Source of the DNA: an uncultured Chlorobiaceae bacterium
GTDB taxonomy: Bacteria > Bacteroidota > Chlorobiia > Chlorobiales > Chlorobiaceae
Reading direction: 5' to 3'
Length of the DNA: 47,662 bases
Assembly (NCBI GenBank): GCA_903843305.1
Contig: CAIMPI010000048.1
Span: 1 to 47,662 of the forward strand
Numbering within the stretch: position 1 is the stretch's first letter; the number at the start of each line of letters is the position of its first letter. The notes beneath the pieces are model-generated. The model had not been told where the DNA came from. It did no database searches and was given only the letters and a program-made list of their open reading frames with translations. The position numbers were made by a program, and so were the translations under genes. Positions 16,898 to 25,628 of this stretch are shown here, in pieces.

Positions 16898-18061
16898 ATG
16901 ATACTATCAAAAACACAGCGCCTTGTAGGCCTCTCAGTGGCGATTGCGGCGGTAATCCTCTTTTTTGTCTTCAGGCCCTCCCCGCTTTCGGTGGAGTCTG
17001 GTTTGGTGAAGCGCGGCCCACTCCAGGTGACGCTTGATGGCGAGGGAGTTACCCGTGTCAATGATCGCTTTGTTCTTGCCGCTCCGGTGACCGGAAAACT
17101 GGTGAGAGTGCGGCTGGAAGAGGGTGATGTTGTCAAGAAGGGGAGTCTGATAGCGGAGCTGTTACCCCCGGAGCTTGATCTGCGGGCCTACAGCGAAGCC
17201 TCTTCACGCGTCGGTTCAGCCCGTGCTGCTCTTGACGAGGCCATTGCACGGGAGCGGCAGGTCAGACTCTCACATGAGCAGGCCGAACGCCGTTTTGTTC
17301 GGCAACAGAACCTCTATCGCGAAGGCGCTGTTTCAAAAGAGAGTTATGAACTTGCAGAAAATGAGACAAACATAACAAAAAAAGAGGCCGATCAGGCCCG
17401 ATCCGCTATTGAAGCTGCCCATTTCAATCTTGCAGCTCTTCAGGCAATTGTTGATCGTCAGACGGCGGGAAAGCCTGTTCGGGTGTTCTCTCCGGTTGAC
17501 GGCAGGGTGCTCAGGATTCATGAAAAAAGTGAAAGGATCATTACTGCCGGTTCACCGCTGCTCGATATTGGCGACCCTTCGGCGATTGAAATCGTGATTG
17601 ACGTGCTCTCTTCTGATGCCATTGCGGTAAAGCAGGGAAACCGGGTGCTCATCACCAACTGGGGTGGTGAAAAGGAGTTGCAGTGTGTGGTGAAAACCGT
17701 TGGCCCTGCCGCCTTCAACAAGGTCTCAGCGCTTGGTATTGAGGAAAAACGGGTCAACATCGTAGCGGTTCTTGGCACGAATGAACCGCTTCTCGGCGAT
17801 AACTTCCGTGTTCAGGCAAGTATTGTGCTTCGTGAAGCCAAAAGTGTGCTTCAGGTGCCGGTCAGCAGTCTCTTCAGGGGCAAGAATGGATGGCATCTCT
17901 TTGTAATCGAGAATGGCAAGGCGATTGACAAGAGCGTCACTCTCGGGATGCGCGGAACCTGGCAGGCCGAGGTGCTTGCTGGCGTCAGAGAGAGGCAGAG
18001 GGTTGTGGTTCATCCCTCCAATGAGCTGAAAGACGGGATGGCGGTACAGGTTCAGGAGTGA
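16898..18061 (+). CDS. Periplasmic adaptor (HlyD/RND membrane-fusion) subunit
   Basis: 387-residue membrane-fusion protein. One N-terminal membrane anchor (GLSVAIAAVILFFVF, about residues 11-26) is followed by a first lipoyl half (APVTGKLVRVRLEEGDVVKKG). A helical hairpin lies at about residues 85-175 and a second lipoyl half is VRVFSPVDGRVLRIHEKSE. Beta-barrel and membrane-proximal domains end VVHPSNELKDGMAVQVQE. AGGAA five bases before ATG 16898 supports this start over the upstream frame. It almost certainly works with the ATPase and permease at 12906-16067 although Phd/YoeB separates them. No outer-membrane channel gene is near. Confidence 0.92.
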   Translation: MILSKTQRLVGLSVAIAAVILFFVFRPSPLSVESGLVKRGPLQVTLDGEGVTRVNDRFVLAAPVTGKLVRVRLEEGDVVKKGSLIAELLPPELDLRAYSEASSRVGSARAALDEAIARERQVRLSHEQAERRFVRQQNLYREGAVSKESYELAENETNITKKEADQARSAIEAAHFNLAALQAIVDRQTAGKPVRVFSPVDGRVLRIHEKSERIITAGSPLLDIGDPSAIEIVIDVLSSDAIAVKQGNRVLITNWGGEKELQCVVKTVGPAAFNKVSALGIEEKRVNIVAVLGTNEPLLGDNFRVQASIVLREAKSVLQVPVSSLFRGKNGWHLFVIENGKAIDKSVTLGMRGTWQAEVLAGVRERQRVVVHPSNELKDGMAVQVQE

Positions 18062-18138
18062 CGAACCTACTATCAGAAAGGACCGTTATCAGCGAGGCTG
18101 CTGAATTGACGTACCAAGGGTAATCAGCCTCTCTGGAG

Positions 18139-18158
18139 GGCTTGGTTAAGCCTTTTTT
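18139..18158 (+). terminator. Terminator of the efflux adaptor gene
   Basis: A small hairpin GGCTT-GGTT-AAGCC followed by TTTTTT lies 78 bp after the adaptor stop. The stem overlaps the stop codon of the minus-strand antitoxin gene, so it also sits at the convergent junction. Confidence 0.5.
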
Positions 18159-18430
18159 CTCTCGACAAGGTAACCGGAAACATACTTATGGATAATACTC
18201 GACACGAGAGTCTGGTATGGTATGCCTTCTTGCACTGCGATAAGCTGCACCTGGTCTAAATCCTTTGAAGTCATTCGAATACTGATTCTCTTGTTTTGAT
18301 TCAGCGTGTTCTTTGCGCACTGCTGGAGCTTGTTAATTTCTTTTTTTGCATCCTTGACCGATACCCATTCTCCGTCTTCATAGGATTCAAGGATAGCCTT
18401 TTCTTCGTCATCCAGAACGCTCTTTTTCAT
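18146..18430 (-). CDS. CopG-family antitoxin
   Basis: 94-residue antitoxin of the CopG_antitoxin type. The N-terminal part binds toxin (MKKSVLDDEEKAILESYEDG, EWVSVKDAKKEI). A C-terminal ribbon-helix-helix follows, with the strand KRISIRMTSKDLDQVQLIA and the hallmark EGIPYQTLVSSIIHKYVSG. It starts two bases after the toxin stop and so depends on the same transcript. It should neutralise the BrnT-like toxin and repress through the palindrome at 18718-18738. Its last codons overlap the terminator hairpin of the facing efflux operon. Confidence 0.9.
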   Translation of the reverse strand: MKKSVLDDEEKAILESYEDGEWVSVKDAKKEINKLQQCAKNTLNQNKRISIRMTSKDLDQVQLIAVQEGIPYQTLVSSIIHKYVSGYLVERKKA

Positions 18431-18432
18431 CT

Positions 18433-18705
18433 TTATGCCTTCACGTATTTGTTGGTAGCTTTTCTGCTGGGAATAATTGTCTTGAGAAATATTTCCTCAT
18501 TACTCTCAACATAAGGAACAATATAGGCGTAAGCCTCAATCATAACTACAGCAATTTTCTGTCCAGGATACTTCTCTTGATTTGGATGTTCAACGATATC
18601 CAAGACTTCTCCTTTTTCCATGAGAAGAACCACTTGCTCGAAGCACACCCCTCTACTTTGCTTCAGTAGTTCGTTTTTGTCGTTGTCCCAGCGAAAAATA
18701 CTCAT
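18433..18705 (-). CDS. BrnT-type toxin (DUF497)
   Basis: 90-residue protein of the BrnT/DUF497 family (RelE-like fold): MSIFRWDNDKNELLKQSRGVCFEQVV, then the central strands GQKIAVVMIEAYAYIVPYVE and the end EIFLKTIIPSRKATNKYV. The typical F.WD..K.......V.FE..V spacing is kept. Family toxins are RNases that stop translation. The toxin gene comes first and the antitoxin second, as in brnTA. The start at 18705 is the first ATG; the operator and a TTGACA lie just upstream. Confidence 0.88.
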   Translation of the reverse strand: MSIFRWDNDKNELLKQSRGVCFEQVVLLMEKGEVLDIVEHPNQEKYPGQKIAVVMIEAYAYIVPYVESNEEIFLKTIIPSRKATNKYVKA

Positions 18706-18717
18706 GGCCTAAACTAC

Positions 18718-18738
18718 GACAATATGTGCCTTATTGTC
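18718..18738 (-). promoter_or_regulatory. Operator palindrome overlapping the BrnT/CopG promoter
   Basis: A perfect inverted repeat GACAATA-7 bases-TATTGTC lies 13 bases upstream of the toxin start. On the minus strand it includes a consensus -35 TTGACA (18735-18740), so a bound ribbon-helix-helix dimer pair would block RNA polymerase. A clear -10 hexamer is not obvious. Confidence 0.7.
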
Positions 18739-19075
18739 AATACATTTTTACCAAATAAATTTTTCTGTCCAAAACCACATAGGGGTTGGCTCGGGCGGTA
18801 TGGAGGGTGCGTGGAGCGAAGAGGATTACGATGTCTATCCCAAGGCCGAGCTTGCTGAAGTCAGGGCGCAGATCAAGAGTTTGGGCGGGGAGATGAAAGA
18901 GATTGAGCGGGCCATTAAAAACAAAAGGCAGCAGGTCAAAGCGCTGAAACATGCAGGAGAATCTTTTCAGTCTATTGAAAACGAGATTGCCACGTTGATA
19001 CCACAAGCAGAGGCATTGAGTGAACGCATTGCCGAACAGGAAAAGCGCTGTACCAGCCGCGATGATAAACGGTGA
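18734..19075 (+). pseudogene. C-terminal fragment resembling a DNA methylase tail
   Basis: An open stretch that reads well from about 18758 (QNHIGVGSGGMEGAWSEEDY), followed by a charged coiled coil (YPKAELAEVRAQIKSLGGEM through SERIAEQEKR), and ends at 19075. It has only a poor TTG start within the toxin promoter region, so it looks like the 3' end of a larger gene. The WSEEDYDVYP plus coiled-coil tail reminds me of C-termini of N-6 DNA methylases from restriction loci, but I am not sure of this. No catalytic motif remains. Confidence 0.4.
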
Positions 19076-19110
19076 GTCTCTGTTAATTTTGCGCCATTCT
19101 GGCAAGCAGC

Positions 19111-19355
19111 ATGAAGTCAGTTTACATAGAATCAATATTATAGCTTGTCCAAGCAGGGATGTGGTGACATCTGCGCGACAGGCTATCACTATTGAATGGT
19201 GGGAGACCTACAGGGGTTTATTTGATGTTTTTATTTCAGAATTGGTGTTCGAGGAAATTGGAACTGGTGATCTACAAGCTGCAAGTAATCGGTTGGCAAT
19301 TGTTGAAAATATCCCCATTCTTGTGGCAACAGATAATGCGATGGCATTAGCATGA
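19111..19355 (+). pseudogene. Broken PIN-domain (VapC-like) toxin gene
   Basis: ATG 19111 starts MKSVYIES, the usual first strand of this VapC group with its catalytic-acid position, but the frame ends at a TAG after ten codons. Similarity resumes in another frame: ACPSRDVVTSARQAITIEWW, FDVFISELVFEEIGTGD, RLAIVENIPILVATDNAMALA. The last ~60 residues, with the second acidic cluster, are absent. It thus has a frameshift near 19135 and a 3' deletion, and no active nuclease can be made. Confidence 0.75.
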
Positions 19356-19539
19356 TCCAATCGTAGAAGAAATCCGTAGAGTTAGAAGCGCCCATGCTGC
19401 GAGATATGGTAACGATCTTGATCGTATTTTTGCTGCGCTTAACTTTGTTCCACCTGCTTATTTCAGCGTTCAAAGCCAAACTGCATGGCATTTTGCTGTT
19501 GCTGTTTTTATACCGGAAATCACTGCTATCCGGTTATAA
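19351..19539 (+). pseudogene. Start-less remnant of the small VapC partner
   Basis: Directly after the truncated PIN domain, in a different frame, comes HDPIVEEIRRVRSAHAARYG followed by NDLDRIFAAL. I know this as the opening of a small protein commonly encoded right after PIN-domain toxins of this group. The start codon is gone (a TAG precedes it) and similarity fades after about 30 residues, near the transposase remnant. A single deletion between toxin and partner would explain both missing ends. Confidence 0.55.
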
Positions 19540-19836
19540 ATCGAATAAATTCAACTGGTTACAGGTATAGGTATCTTGAGTTTTGTAAACGGAATTCATA
19601 ACTAATTGTTTTATATGGACTTTCTCGAAAACACTGACACTCAAGATTTGTAGGAATGTGTAGAGAGAGATATCCAAATTCATGCGCTTTTTAACCAAAG
19701 CTATAAGCACACAAGCTGATATTGCTGTCCAGATTTGTGCTTTGACTGCATTTTCAGAAGTACCATAAAAAGCCTTAATTCGTAAATGCTGTTTGATCCA
19801 TTTATAGAAAAGTTCAATCTGCCATCTGCTTTGATG
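19534..19836 (-). mobile_element. IS4-family transposase, C-terminal remnant
   Basis: The minus strand encodes about 100 residues that match the C-terminal end of IS4-type DDE transposases: SRWQIELFYKWIKQHLRIKA (the YREK-like region with the last catalytic Glu), then FYGTSENAVKAQIW, and the end CNQLNLFDL followed by TAA at 19536-19534. The N-terminal three quarters are missing, so this is a dead fragment. An inverted repeat ACCGGA/TCCGGT (19512-19534) lies just past the stop and may be part of the old element end. Confidence 0.85.
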
Positions 19837-20077
19837 AGAAGCACTTTTTGGTGGATCCGGTTTGTTCAGGAAAGATCAGTTCTGGATATTTTGGCAGAGC
19901 AGGCGGATGATTTTGGTTCGGAAGATTTGTCAATGAATGTTGATCATTATCGTTACGGCCTTCCCACAAGCACAAGAAATAATGGAACGGAATAAGCGGA
20001 AAACGCCGTTGATATGAAAAAAGTCCTGCTGTCAGTTTCGTGCCCGAAAGTTTGATAATCATAAAGAATAACACAAC

Positions 20078-20947
20078 GTGCCAAATTATTTCTTCAGAAA
20101 TAAACTTCATCTCTCGCTTCTTTCAGCGTTTGGGGCTGCAAGTTGGTCTATGTATTTCGATATCCCAGTTAATGGATGGGCCATTTTAACCGTCTTTTTG
20201 CTCGCCTTTTCAATTTACCAGGCCAACCGGCTCACCGATGATATTGAAGATGCAACGAACGACCCCGAAGGCCTGAAAAACGCCCTTAAAAACCAAGGTT
20301 TTATCACCTATGTGACCTTCTACCTGATTCCATTCATTTCACTCGTTATCGCCTTTCAATTTCGGCAATCGGCATTCTGGACAACGGCACTTATCATCTT
20401 TCTTGGTATTCTGTATAATCATAAATGTTTCCCGGCGTTTCTCAGCAGGCGTTTGAACGGTGCTCAGCGACTAAAGGATATTTATATTGTAAAAAATCTC
20501 ACCCCTCCGCTTGATTGGGCGACCGCTCTTGTCTTTCTTCCCCTGTTTTTCGCAGACCATTCACTCTCGCTCAAGGCATGGATTTGCTGGGGAAATGTGT
20601 TTATCTGCGCGTTTTTTATCGAGGTCATGTGGGACATGCGCGACAGCCGGGGCGACCTGTTGAGCGGCATCAAAACAATTGCCAACACATTTTCCTTTCC
20701 GCATACAAAACAATTTCTCATCATTGCAAGCCTGATATCCGGACTTCTCCTGTTATATTTTACATTCACAAAAACCCTGCCAGCATCCACCTATTTTCTT
20801 CTTTTAAATAACGTTGCCGTGATAGTCATCGCAAGTATGTACAATGAGAACAAGGAGTCGTTTATGCGGAAGATCAGTGACTTAACCATTCTTCTAGCAT
20901 CCGCCCTATTTCTCTCTTTCGGCTTTATCGCATTTTTTTCTCACTGA
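20078..20947 (+). CDS. UbiA-family prenyltransferase-like membrane protein
   Basis: 289-residue polytopic protein with about eight or nine membrane helices and both aspartate-rich motifs of the UbiA superfamily. N50-R-L-T-D-D-I-E-D58 matches NxxxDxxxD, and D186-M-R-D-S-R-G-D193 matches DxxDxxxD. These bind the diphosphate of a prenyl donor through magnesium, so it should transfer a prenyl group to an aromatic or other acceptor in the membrane. The start is GTG 20078; the next in-frame ATG would remove part of the first helix. There is no good ribosome-binding site. It stands alone among remnants, without quinone, chlorophyll or carotenoid genes nearby, so the substrate is unknown. Confidence 0.85.
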   Translation: MPNYFFRNKLHLSLLSAFGAASWSMYFDIPVNGWAILTVFLLAFSIYQANRLTDDIEDATNDPEGLKNALKNQGFITYVTFYLIPFISLVIAFQFRQSAFWTTALIIFLGILYNHKCFPAFLSRRLNGAQRLKDIYIVKNLTPPLDWATALVFLPLFFADHSLSLKAWICWGNVFICAFFIEVMWDMRDSRGDLLSGIKTIANTFSFPHTKQFLIIASLISGLLLLYFTFTKTLPASTYFLLLNNVAVIVIASMYNENKESFMRKISDLTILLASALFLSFGFIAFFSH

Positions 20948-20986
20948 CGTAGTTGGATATCGGGAACAAAAAAACGACCTATTGTC

Positions 20987-21157
20987 ATGCAGAGTGGTAT
21001 TCTTTCTAGCCAGGCAGTCAATGCCTATAAACGCTGGATGGAGCGAATACCGCTTGTTTACAGGGAAGCTGAGAGATCGTGTTTGGCAGCCAAATACCAT
21101 CATTACTTCATGATGTGTGGCAAGAGGTCGCAATATAATGAATTAGGTGGGGTATAA
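20987..21157 (+). CDS. Unrecognised 56-residue ORF
   Basis: ATG 20987 opens 56 codons with protein-like composition (SSQAVNAYKRWMERIPLVYR, then EAERSCLAAKYHHYFMMCGK). I do not recognise it. There is no ribosome-binding site. It ends inside a perfect TATAAT (21153-21158) that is a likely -10 for the next locus. It may be a fragment of a larger lost gene. Confidence 0.3.
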   Translation: MQSGILSSQAVNAYKRWMERIPLVYREAERSCLAAKYHHYFMMCGKRSQYNELGGV

Positions 21158-21188
21158 TACGAATTACATGATAATAGGAGGACAGCAA

Positions 21189-21664
21189 ATGCAATGGTCA
21201 GAAATACGAAAATAATACTCCAATAAGTTCGTATTACTGGGAGAGATAGTAGAAGAGAAAATGTCAGAGACCCATTCGAAAATTCTGGAAGGAACGGTTT
21301 TGAAAATCAGTGATAATGGAAAAGAGATAAGACAAGTTTACCAAGAATACAAACATAAGGGCAGGGAGGTTTTATATTCTCTTACGTCAACGCCGGAAGA
21401 ATTCATTGTCGAAAATATTCCCTATAAGATAGTCAAACGATTATTTGGAATAGGAGGAGGAACTCAGGAGGTGGTTTCTCAAAATGTGGGGAAAGTTATC
21501 ATCGGCGGCAAAGAGTTAAACAATATCGAGATTGAATTTGGAGATATTCATGCAGAATTAGGTATCAATGGGTAGGTATCAATGGGTTTGTTGGCAATGA
21601 TCTTTTGAGTCGGTTTAGTATTCTCATTGATTACCCAAAACAAGAGATACAATTTAGGGAATAA
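21189..21664 (+). pseudogene. Fused and frameshifted remnant: small hypothetical gene plus retropepsin-like aspartic protease
   Basis: The locus keeps a strong ribosome-binding site (AGGAGG 21176-21181) and a TATAAT (21153-21158), but is broken three times. (1) ATG 21189 reads MQWSEIRK and then an in-frame TAA (21213); past it the same frame continues YSNKFVLLGEIVEEKMSE. (2) The first part is the small protein usually encoded before clan-AA proteases; after EEFIVENIPYK it runs straight into the protease C-terminal half (VKRLFGIGGGTQEVVSQNVG), so the half with the catalytic DTG is deleted. (3) A 14-bp tandem duplication stops the frame at 21573. Deleting one copy restores GINGFVGNDLLSRFSILIDY to the TAA at 21662. 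Confidence 0.75.
21559..21586 (+). repeat. 14-bp tandem duplication causing a frameshift
   Basis: TAGGTATCAATGGG occurs twice in direct succession (21559-21572 and 21573-21586). Because 14 is not a multiple of three it introduces a stop and shifts the protease remnant out of frame; the uninterrupted protease C-terminus reads through when one copy is removed. This is a typical slippage event and looks recent because the copies are identical. Confidence 0.95.
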
Positions 21665-22051
21665 GACTGAATACTCTGTCTGGGCTCTGTAACAGATTCT
21701 TTCATGGTCAGGGGGTAAAATGCATCTTAAAATGCTTGCTTTTTCTGCTCTTGAATAGCCCATATTGCCTCCTTATTTGAGGCGGCATCTATATTAACAC
21801 ATAGGGGATTCCTGCACTCTGCGTTTCACTGTCCAGCCGTTGTTCTGGCATTTTTTCATGTTCTTCCAATAGTTTGTTTTTCACAGTTTCAGAAATTTTC
21901 CGAGTTTTACTGCCTGCATCGTCATTCTGGTTCAGCGTGTTGTTAACTACGATCCAGAAAGGAGATGAAAGCATTGGTGTCCAGATAGAACCTTGTGCAC
22001 CTGTAACGAACAATTGAAGCTGGGATGGCAAAGTTGTTGCCATCCAGCAAT
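21665..22051. other. Intergenic region between protease remnant and fic
   Basis: About 390 bp. A 93-codon minus-strand frame (21789-22070) overlaps the end of fic but shows no family resemblance and has no ribosome-binding site that I can see, so I do not call it. A small hairpin GCCTC/GAGGC (21767-21783) without a T tract is present. Nothing else recognised. Confidence 0.4.
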
Positions 22052-23134
22052 TTATAGCGGGACTTTGCAATCAGTTTCCTGAAGTGATCCTGGTTCATAC
22101 CATACACCATGTCCACTGCCACGCTGGATCAGATGACCGTGTTCGACCAGGTTTCGGAAATGCACTTTCAAGGTGTTGCGGCTGATGCTGGTCAACTTGA
22201 TAGCATTGCCAATTGTGATGCGCCCATGTTCACGGGTAAACTCGACGATTTGGAGTGAAAGCTCCGGCAAGGAGGCTATGACAATCTTTTCGCGTGCTAC
22301 CTTTTTCTCAAGACGGTGTACCTGATCGGCCAGCGAACGCAGAAAAAACACCAGCCACGGTTGCCAGTTTGGAGCATCAGTACGAATCGTACCCTGAGTT
22401 TGCCGCAGAGCAAGATAATAGGCCTCCTTGTTGAGTTCGATGACACTTTCCAGTGAGCAGTACGGTACATAGGCGTACCCTGCCTGAAGTAACAGCAAAG
22501 TGGTCAACACACGACTCAGCCGACCGTTGCCATCCTGAAACGGGTGGATTTCCAGAAAAATCACCAAGAAGATGGCGATGATGAGCAGCGGGTGCAGTTG
22601 CGCCTGATCCCGTTCATCTTTCACCCAGGTAACCAGTTCAGCCATCAGACGGGGTGTGTCGAAAGGAGTCGCGGTTGCGAACACGATGCCGATCTGGCTG
22701 CCATGTTCATCGAAGGCGGCGACACTGTTCGAGTTGGTTTTGTACTGCCCCCTGTGTCTGGCATCCTTCTCGCTGTGTTGTAGCAGAATCTGATGTAACT
22801 GCTTGATGTGATTCTCGTTGAACGGAATGTGTTGCCACGAGGTGAATACCAGCTCCATCAGCTCAGCGTAACCAGCAACCTCCTGCTCGTCACGAGTCTC
22901 GAAAGAGTGGATTTCCAGGTTGGAAAGCAGGCGCTCCACCTCTCGATCAGAGAGTTTGCTGCCCTCAATGCGGGTCGATGATCCGATGCTTTCAATGGTA
23001 GCGACCCGCCGTAAGGCTGAGAGACGGTCAGGGGCGAGCATACCCAAGGCACGCCAGGCGCCTTTGAACTCGTCGATCCGAGCGACAAGGCTCAGGATCT
23101 CCGTGGTAATTTGAAGAGTGTCGGTTCGAAGCAT
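22052..23134 (-). CDS. Fic-domain protein (putative AMP transferase) with winged-helix tail
   Basis: 360-residue class II Fic protein. The N-terminal helix carries the autoinhibitory motif S53-T-R-I-E57-G58, matching (S/T)xxxE(G/N). The Fic core has the catalytic loop HPFQDGNGR (residues 197-205) with its invariant His, so it should transfer AMP or a related group to a protein hydroxyl. The C-terminal ~70 residues form a winged helix (IVEFTREHGRITIGNAIKLT, SRNTLKVHFRNLVEHGHLI), as in many bacterial stand-alone Fic proteins. ATG 23134 (MLRTDTLQ) is preferred over an upstream frame. No separate antitoxin adjoins it, in keeping with internal inhibition. The target is unknown. Confidence 0.93.
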   Translation of the reverse strand: MLRTDTLQITTEILSLVARIDEFKGAWRALGMLAPDRLSALRRVATIESIGSSTRIEGSKLSDREVERLLSNLEIHSFETRDEQEVAGYAELMELVFTSWQHIPFNENHIKQLHQILLQHSEKDARHRGQYKTNSNSVAAFDEHGSQIGIVFATATPFDTPRLMAELVTWVKDERDQAQLHPLLIIAIFLVIFLEIHPFQDGNGRLSRVLTTLLLLQAGYAYVPYCSLESVIELNKEAYYLALRQTQGTIRTDAPNWQPWLVFFLRSLADQVHRLEKKVAREKIVIASLPELSLQIVEFTREHGRITIGNAIKLTSISRNTLKVHFRNLVEHGHLIQRGSGHGVWYEPGSLQETDCKVPL

Positions 23135-23241
23135 AAACCAATAATACACCCATTAACACCCATTTCAAAATCGGATACCTATACCACCCGGTCTACGTTT
23201 TCCCCAAGCTTCGACGAGCAATCCGATACTCTTGATGGTCT

Positions 23242-23306
23242 CGTCGATCTGAGCGATCGGGCTCAGAAGCTTAGGGATGATTTGAAAAAGTTTCGGTGAA
23301 AAGCAT
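23242..23306 (-). pseudogene. Ghost copy of a fic gene 5' end
   Basis: These 65 bases align with the first 64 bases of the fic gene (23071-23134), same orientation, at roughly three quarters identity by eye, including the ATG (MLFTET against MLRTDT). The copy hits a TAA after 11 codons and similarity ends after ~20 codons. It is probably the eroded start of a second fic gene. Confidence 0.5.
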
Positions 23307-23310
23307 TTGC

Positions 23311-24318
<1,008 letters not shown>

Positions 24319-24342
24319 TTATGCTTACAGAAGTTTACGGCA

Positions 24343-25530
24343 TTACAATGCCGAACGGAGAATCTCGATAATATCTGTCTCACTCATGGGTGGACGACCC
24401 GGAAGACGTCCTTCCCCGTTATGAGTAATAGTTATTGTATCCTGGGCATACTGGGTAAGAAGCGCATCTCCGATTTCCAATTGTGACAGACGAGTGGGGC
24501 AGCCGATCGAATGTAAAAACGCCTCAAACCTGTAGATTCCTTCCATTGCAGCTTCTCTATCTTCAGGATGTTTCAATGACAGCCCAAAGATACGTTGGGC
24601 AAACTGGGCAAAACGAGCAGGACGGTTTTGAGCGGCAAAACGCATCCAGGCAGGGTTGACCACAGCCAGACCTGCACCATGCGCGATATCGTGATGTGCC
24701 GAGAGTACATGCTCGATCATATGCACCGGATAGGCCGCAGCGGTGCCGACCTGCACCCACCCGTTGAGGGCGACAACAGATGCCCATTGCACTTGCGCTC
24801 GTGCTTCGAGATTATCACCATCGGCTATTGCTTTGGGCCCCCATTCCATAGCGGTGAGAATGACCCCTTCAGCGAAGCGATCCTGAAGCGGCGTACCATC
24901 GGCGCCATTGAAGTATGACTCGGTTACGTGGGTAATAAGGTCGCAGATGCCGAACGCAGTCTGGTCCTGCGGTACGCTCACGGTCAGTTCGGGATCGACA
25001 ATCGCCACTCGCGGGTAAAGGCATTTTGCGATGACAAACGATTTCACCGTTGTCTTTTCATTAGTAATGACCGCTCCACCGTTCATTTCAGAACCGGTGG
25101 CCGCCAATGTTGGTACGGTGATGATCGGTAGCGCGCTTGTCGGGAGCCTTCGGTTATCCTGACCGTGGGCAATCATGTCCCATGGGTCACCTTCGTACTT
25201 GACGGCCGCCGCCATTACTTTGGCTGCGTCCATGGTGCTCCCGCCACCCATGCCGATGACGACGTCGCAACCTTCATCGCGGGCGATCTGAGCGCCTCTC
25301 AACACCGATGCCAGCCGGGGGTTTGGCTCGACGCCGGAGCATTCTACTACGGTGATTCCAGCGGCGTTCAAACTTGAGACTGCCCGTTCATAAGTTCCGT
25401 TGCATTTGACGCTGCCGCCGCCGGTGACAAGCAAAGCCTTTTTACCATGCGAGCACACTACTTCACCTATTTGCGAGAGTGCCCCTGCACCGAAGACAAG
25501 ATGTGTTGGATTCTCAAATTCGAATTTCAT
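24343..25530 (-). CDS. Iron-containing alcohol dehydrogenase, YqhD/BDH type
   Basis: 395-residue group III alcohol dehydrogenase. N-terminal FENPTHLVFGAGALSQIG, nucleotide-binding VIGMGGGSTMDAAKVMA, and TLAATGSEMNGGAVITN follow in order. Metal ligands are Asp and His in DLITHVTE and the two His of HMIEHVLSAHHDIAHG. The sequence style is that of YqhD/butanol dehydrogenases, which use NADPH to reduce short aldehydes. It lies 36 bp before the aldo/keto reductase gene and 98 bp after the flavoprotein gene on the same strand. Full length with a plain ATG start. Confidence 0.95.
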   Translation of the reverse strand: MKFEFENPTHLVFGAGALSQIGEVVCSHGKKALLVTGGGSVKCNGTYERAVSSLNAAGITVVECSGVEPNPRLASVLRGAQIARDEGCDVVIGMGGGSTMDAAKVMAAAVKYEGDPWDMIAHGQDNRRLPTSALPIITVPTLAATGSEMNGGAVITNEKTTVKSFVIAKCLYPRVAIVDPELTVSVPQDQTAFGICDLITHVTESYFNGADGTPLQDRFAEGVILTAMEWGPKAIADGDNLEARAQVQWASVVALNGWVQVGTAAAYPVHMIEHVLSAHHDIAHGAGLAVVNPAWMRFAAQNRPARFAQFAQRIFGLSLKHPEDREAAMEGIYRFEAFLHSIGCPTRLSQLEIGDALLTQYAQDTITITHNGEGRLPGRPPMSETDIIEILRSAL

Positions 25531-25628
25531 GCTGTGCTCCGTAAAAGATTTTATGGATATCTTTTTTTATAACCAGCCGTTGAAACAATTTACAATGCTT
25601 GCATAATTTTTGCCATGAAGGAGCATCA

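Noticed and set aside
19850-19995. Plus-strand coding-like stretch ending SVLDILAEQADDFGSEDL and NVDHYRYGL
   Set aside because: It reads like the C-terminus of a small, possibly antitoxin-like protein, but I cannot name the family and no start remains; too weak to annotate.
21789-22070. 93-codon minus-strand frame overlapping the end of fic
   Set aside because: No recognisable domain and no ribosome-binding site; kept only as a note on the intergenic region.
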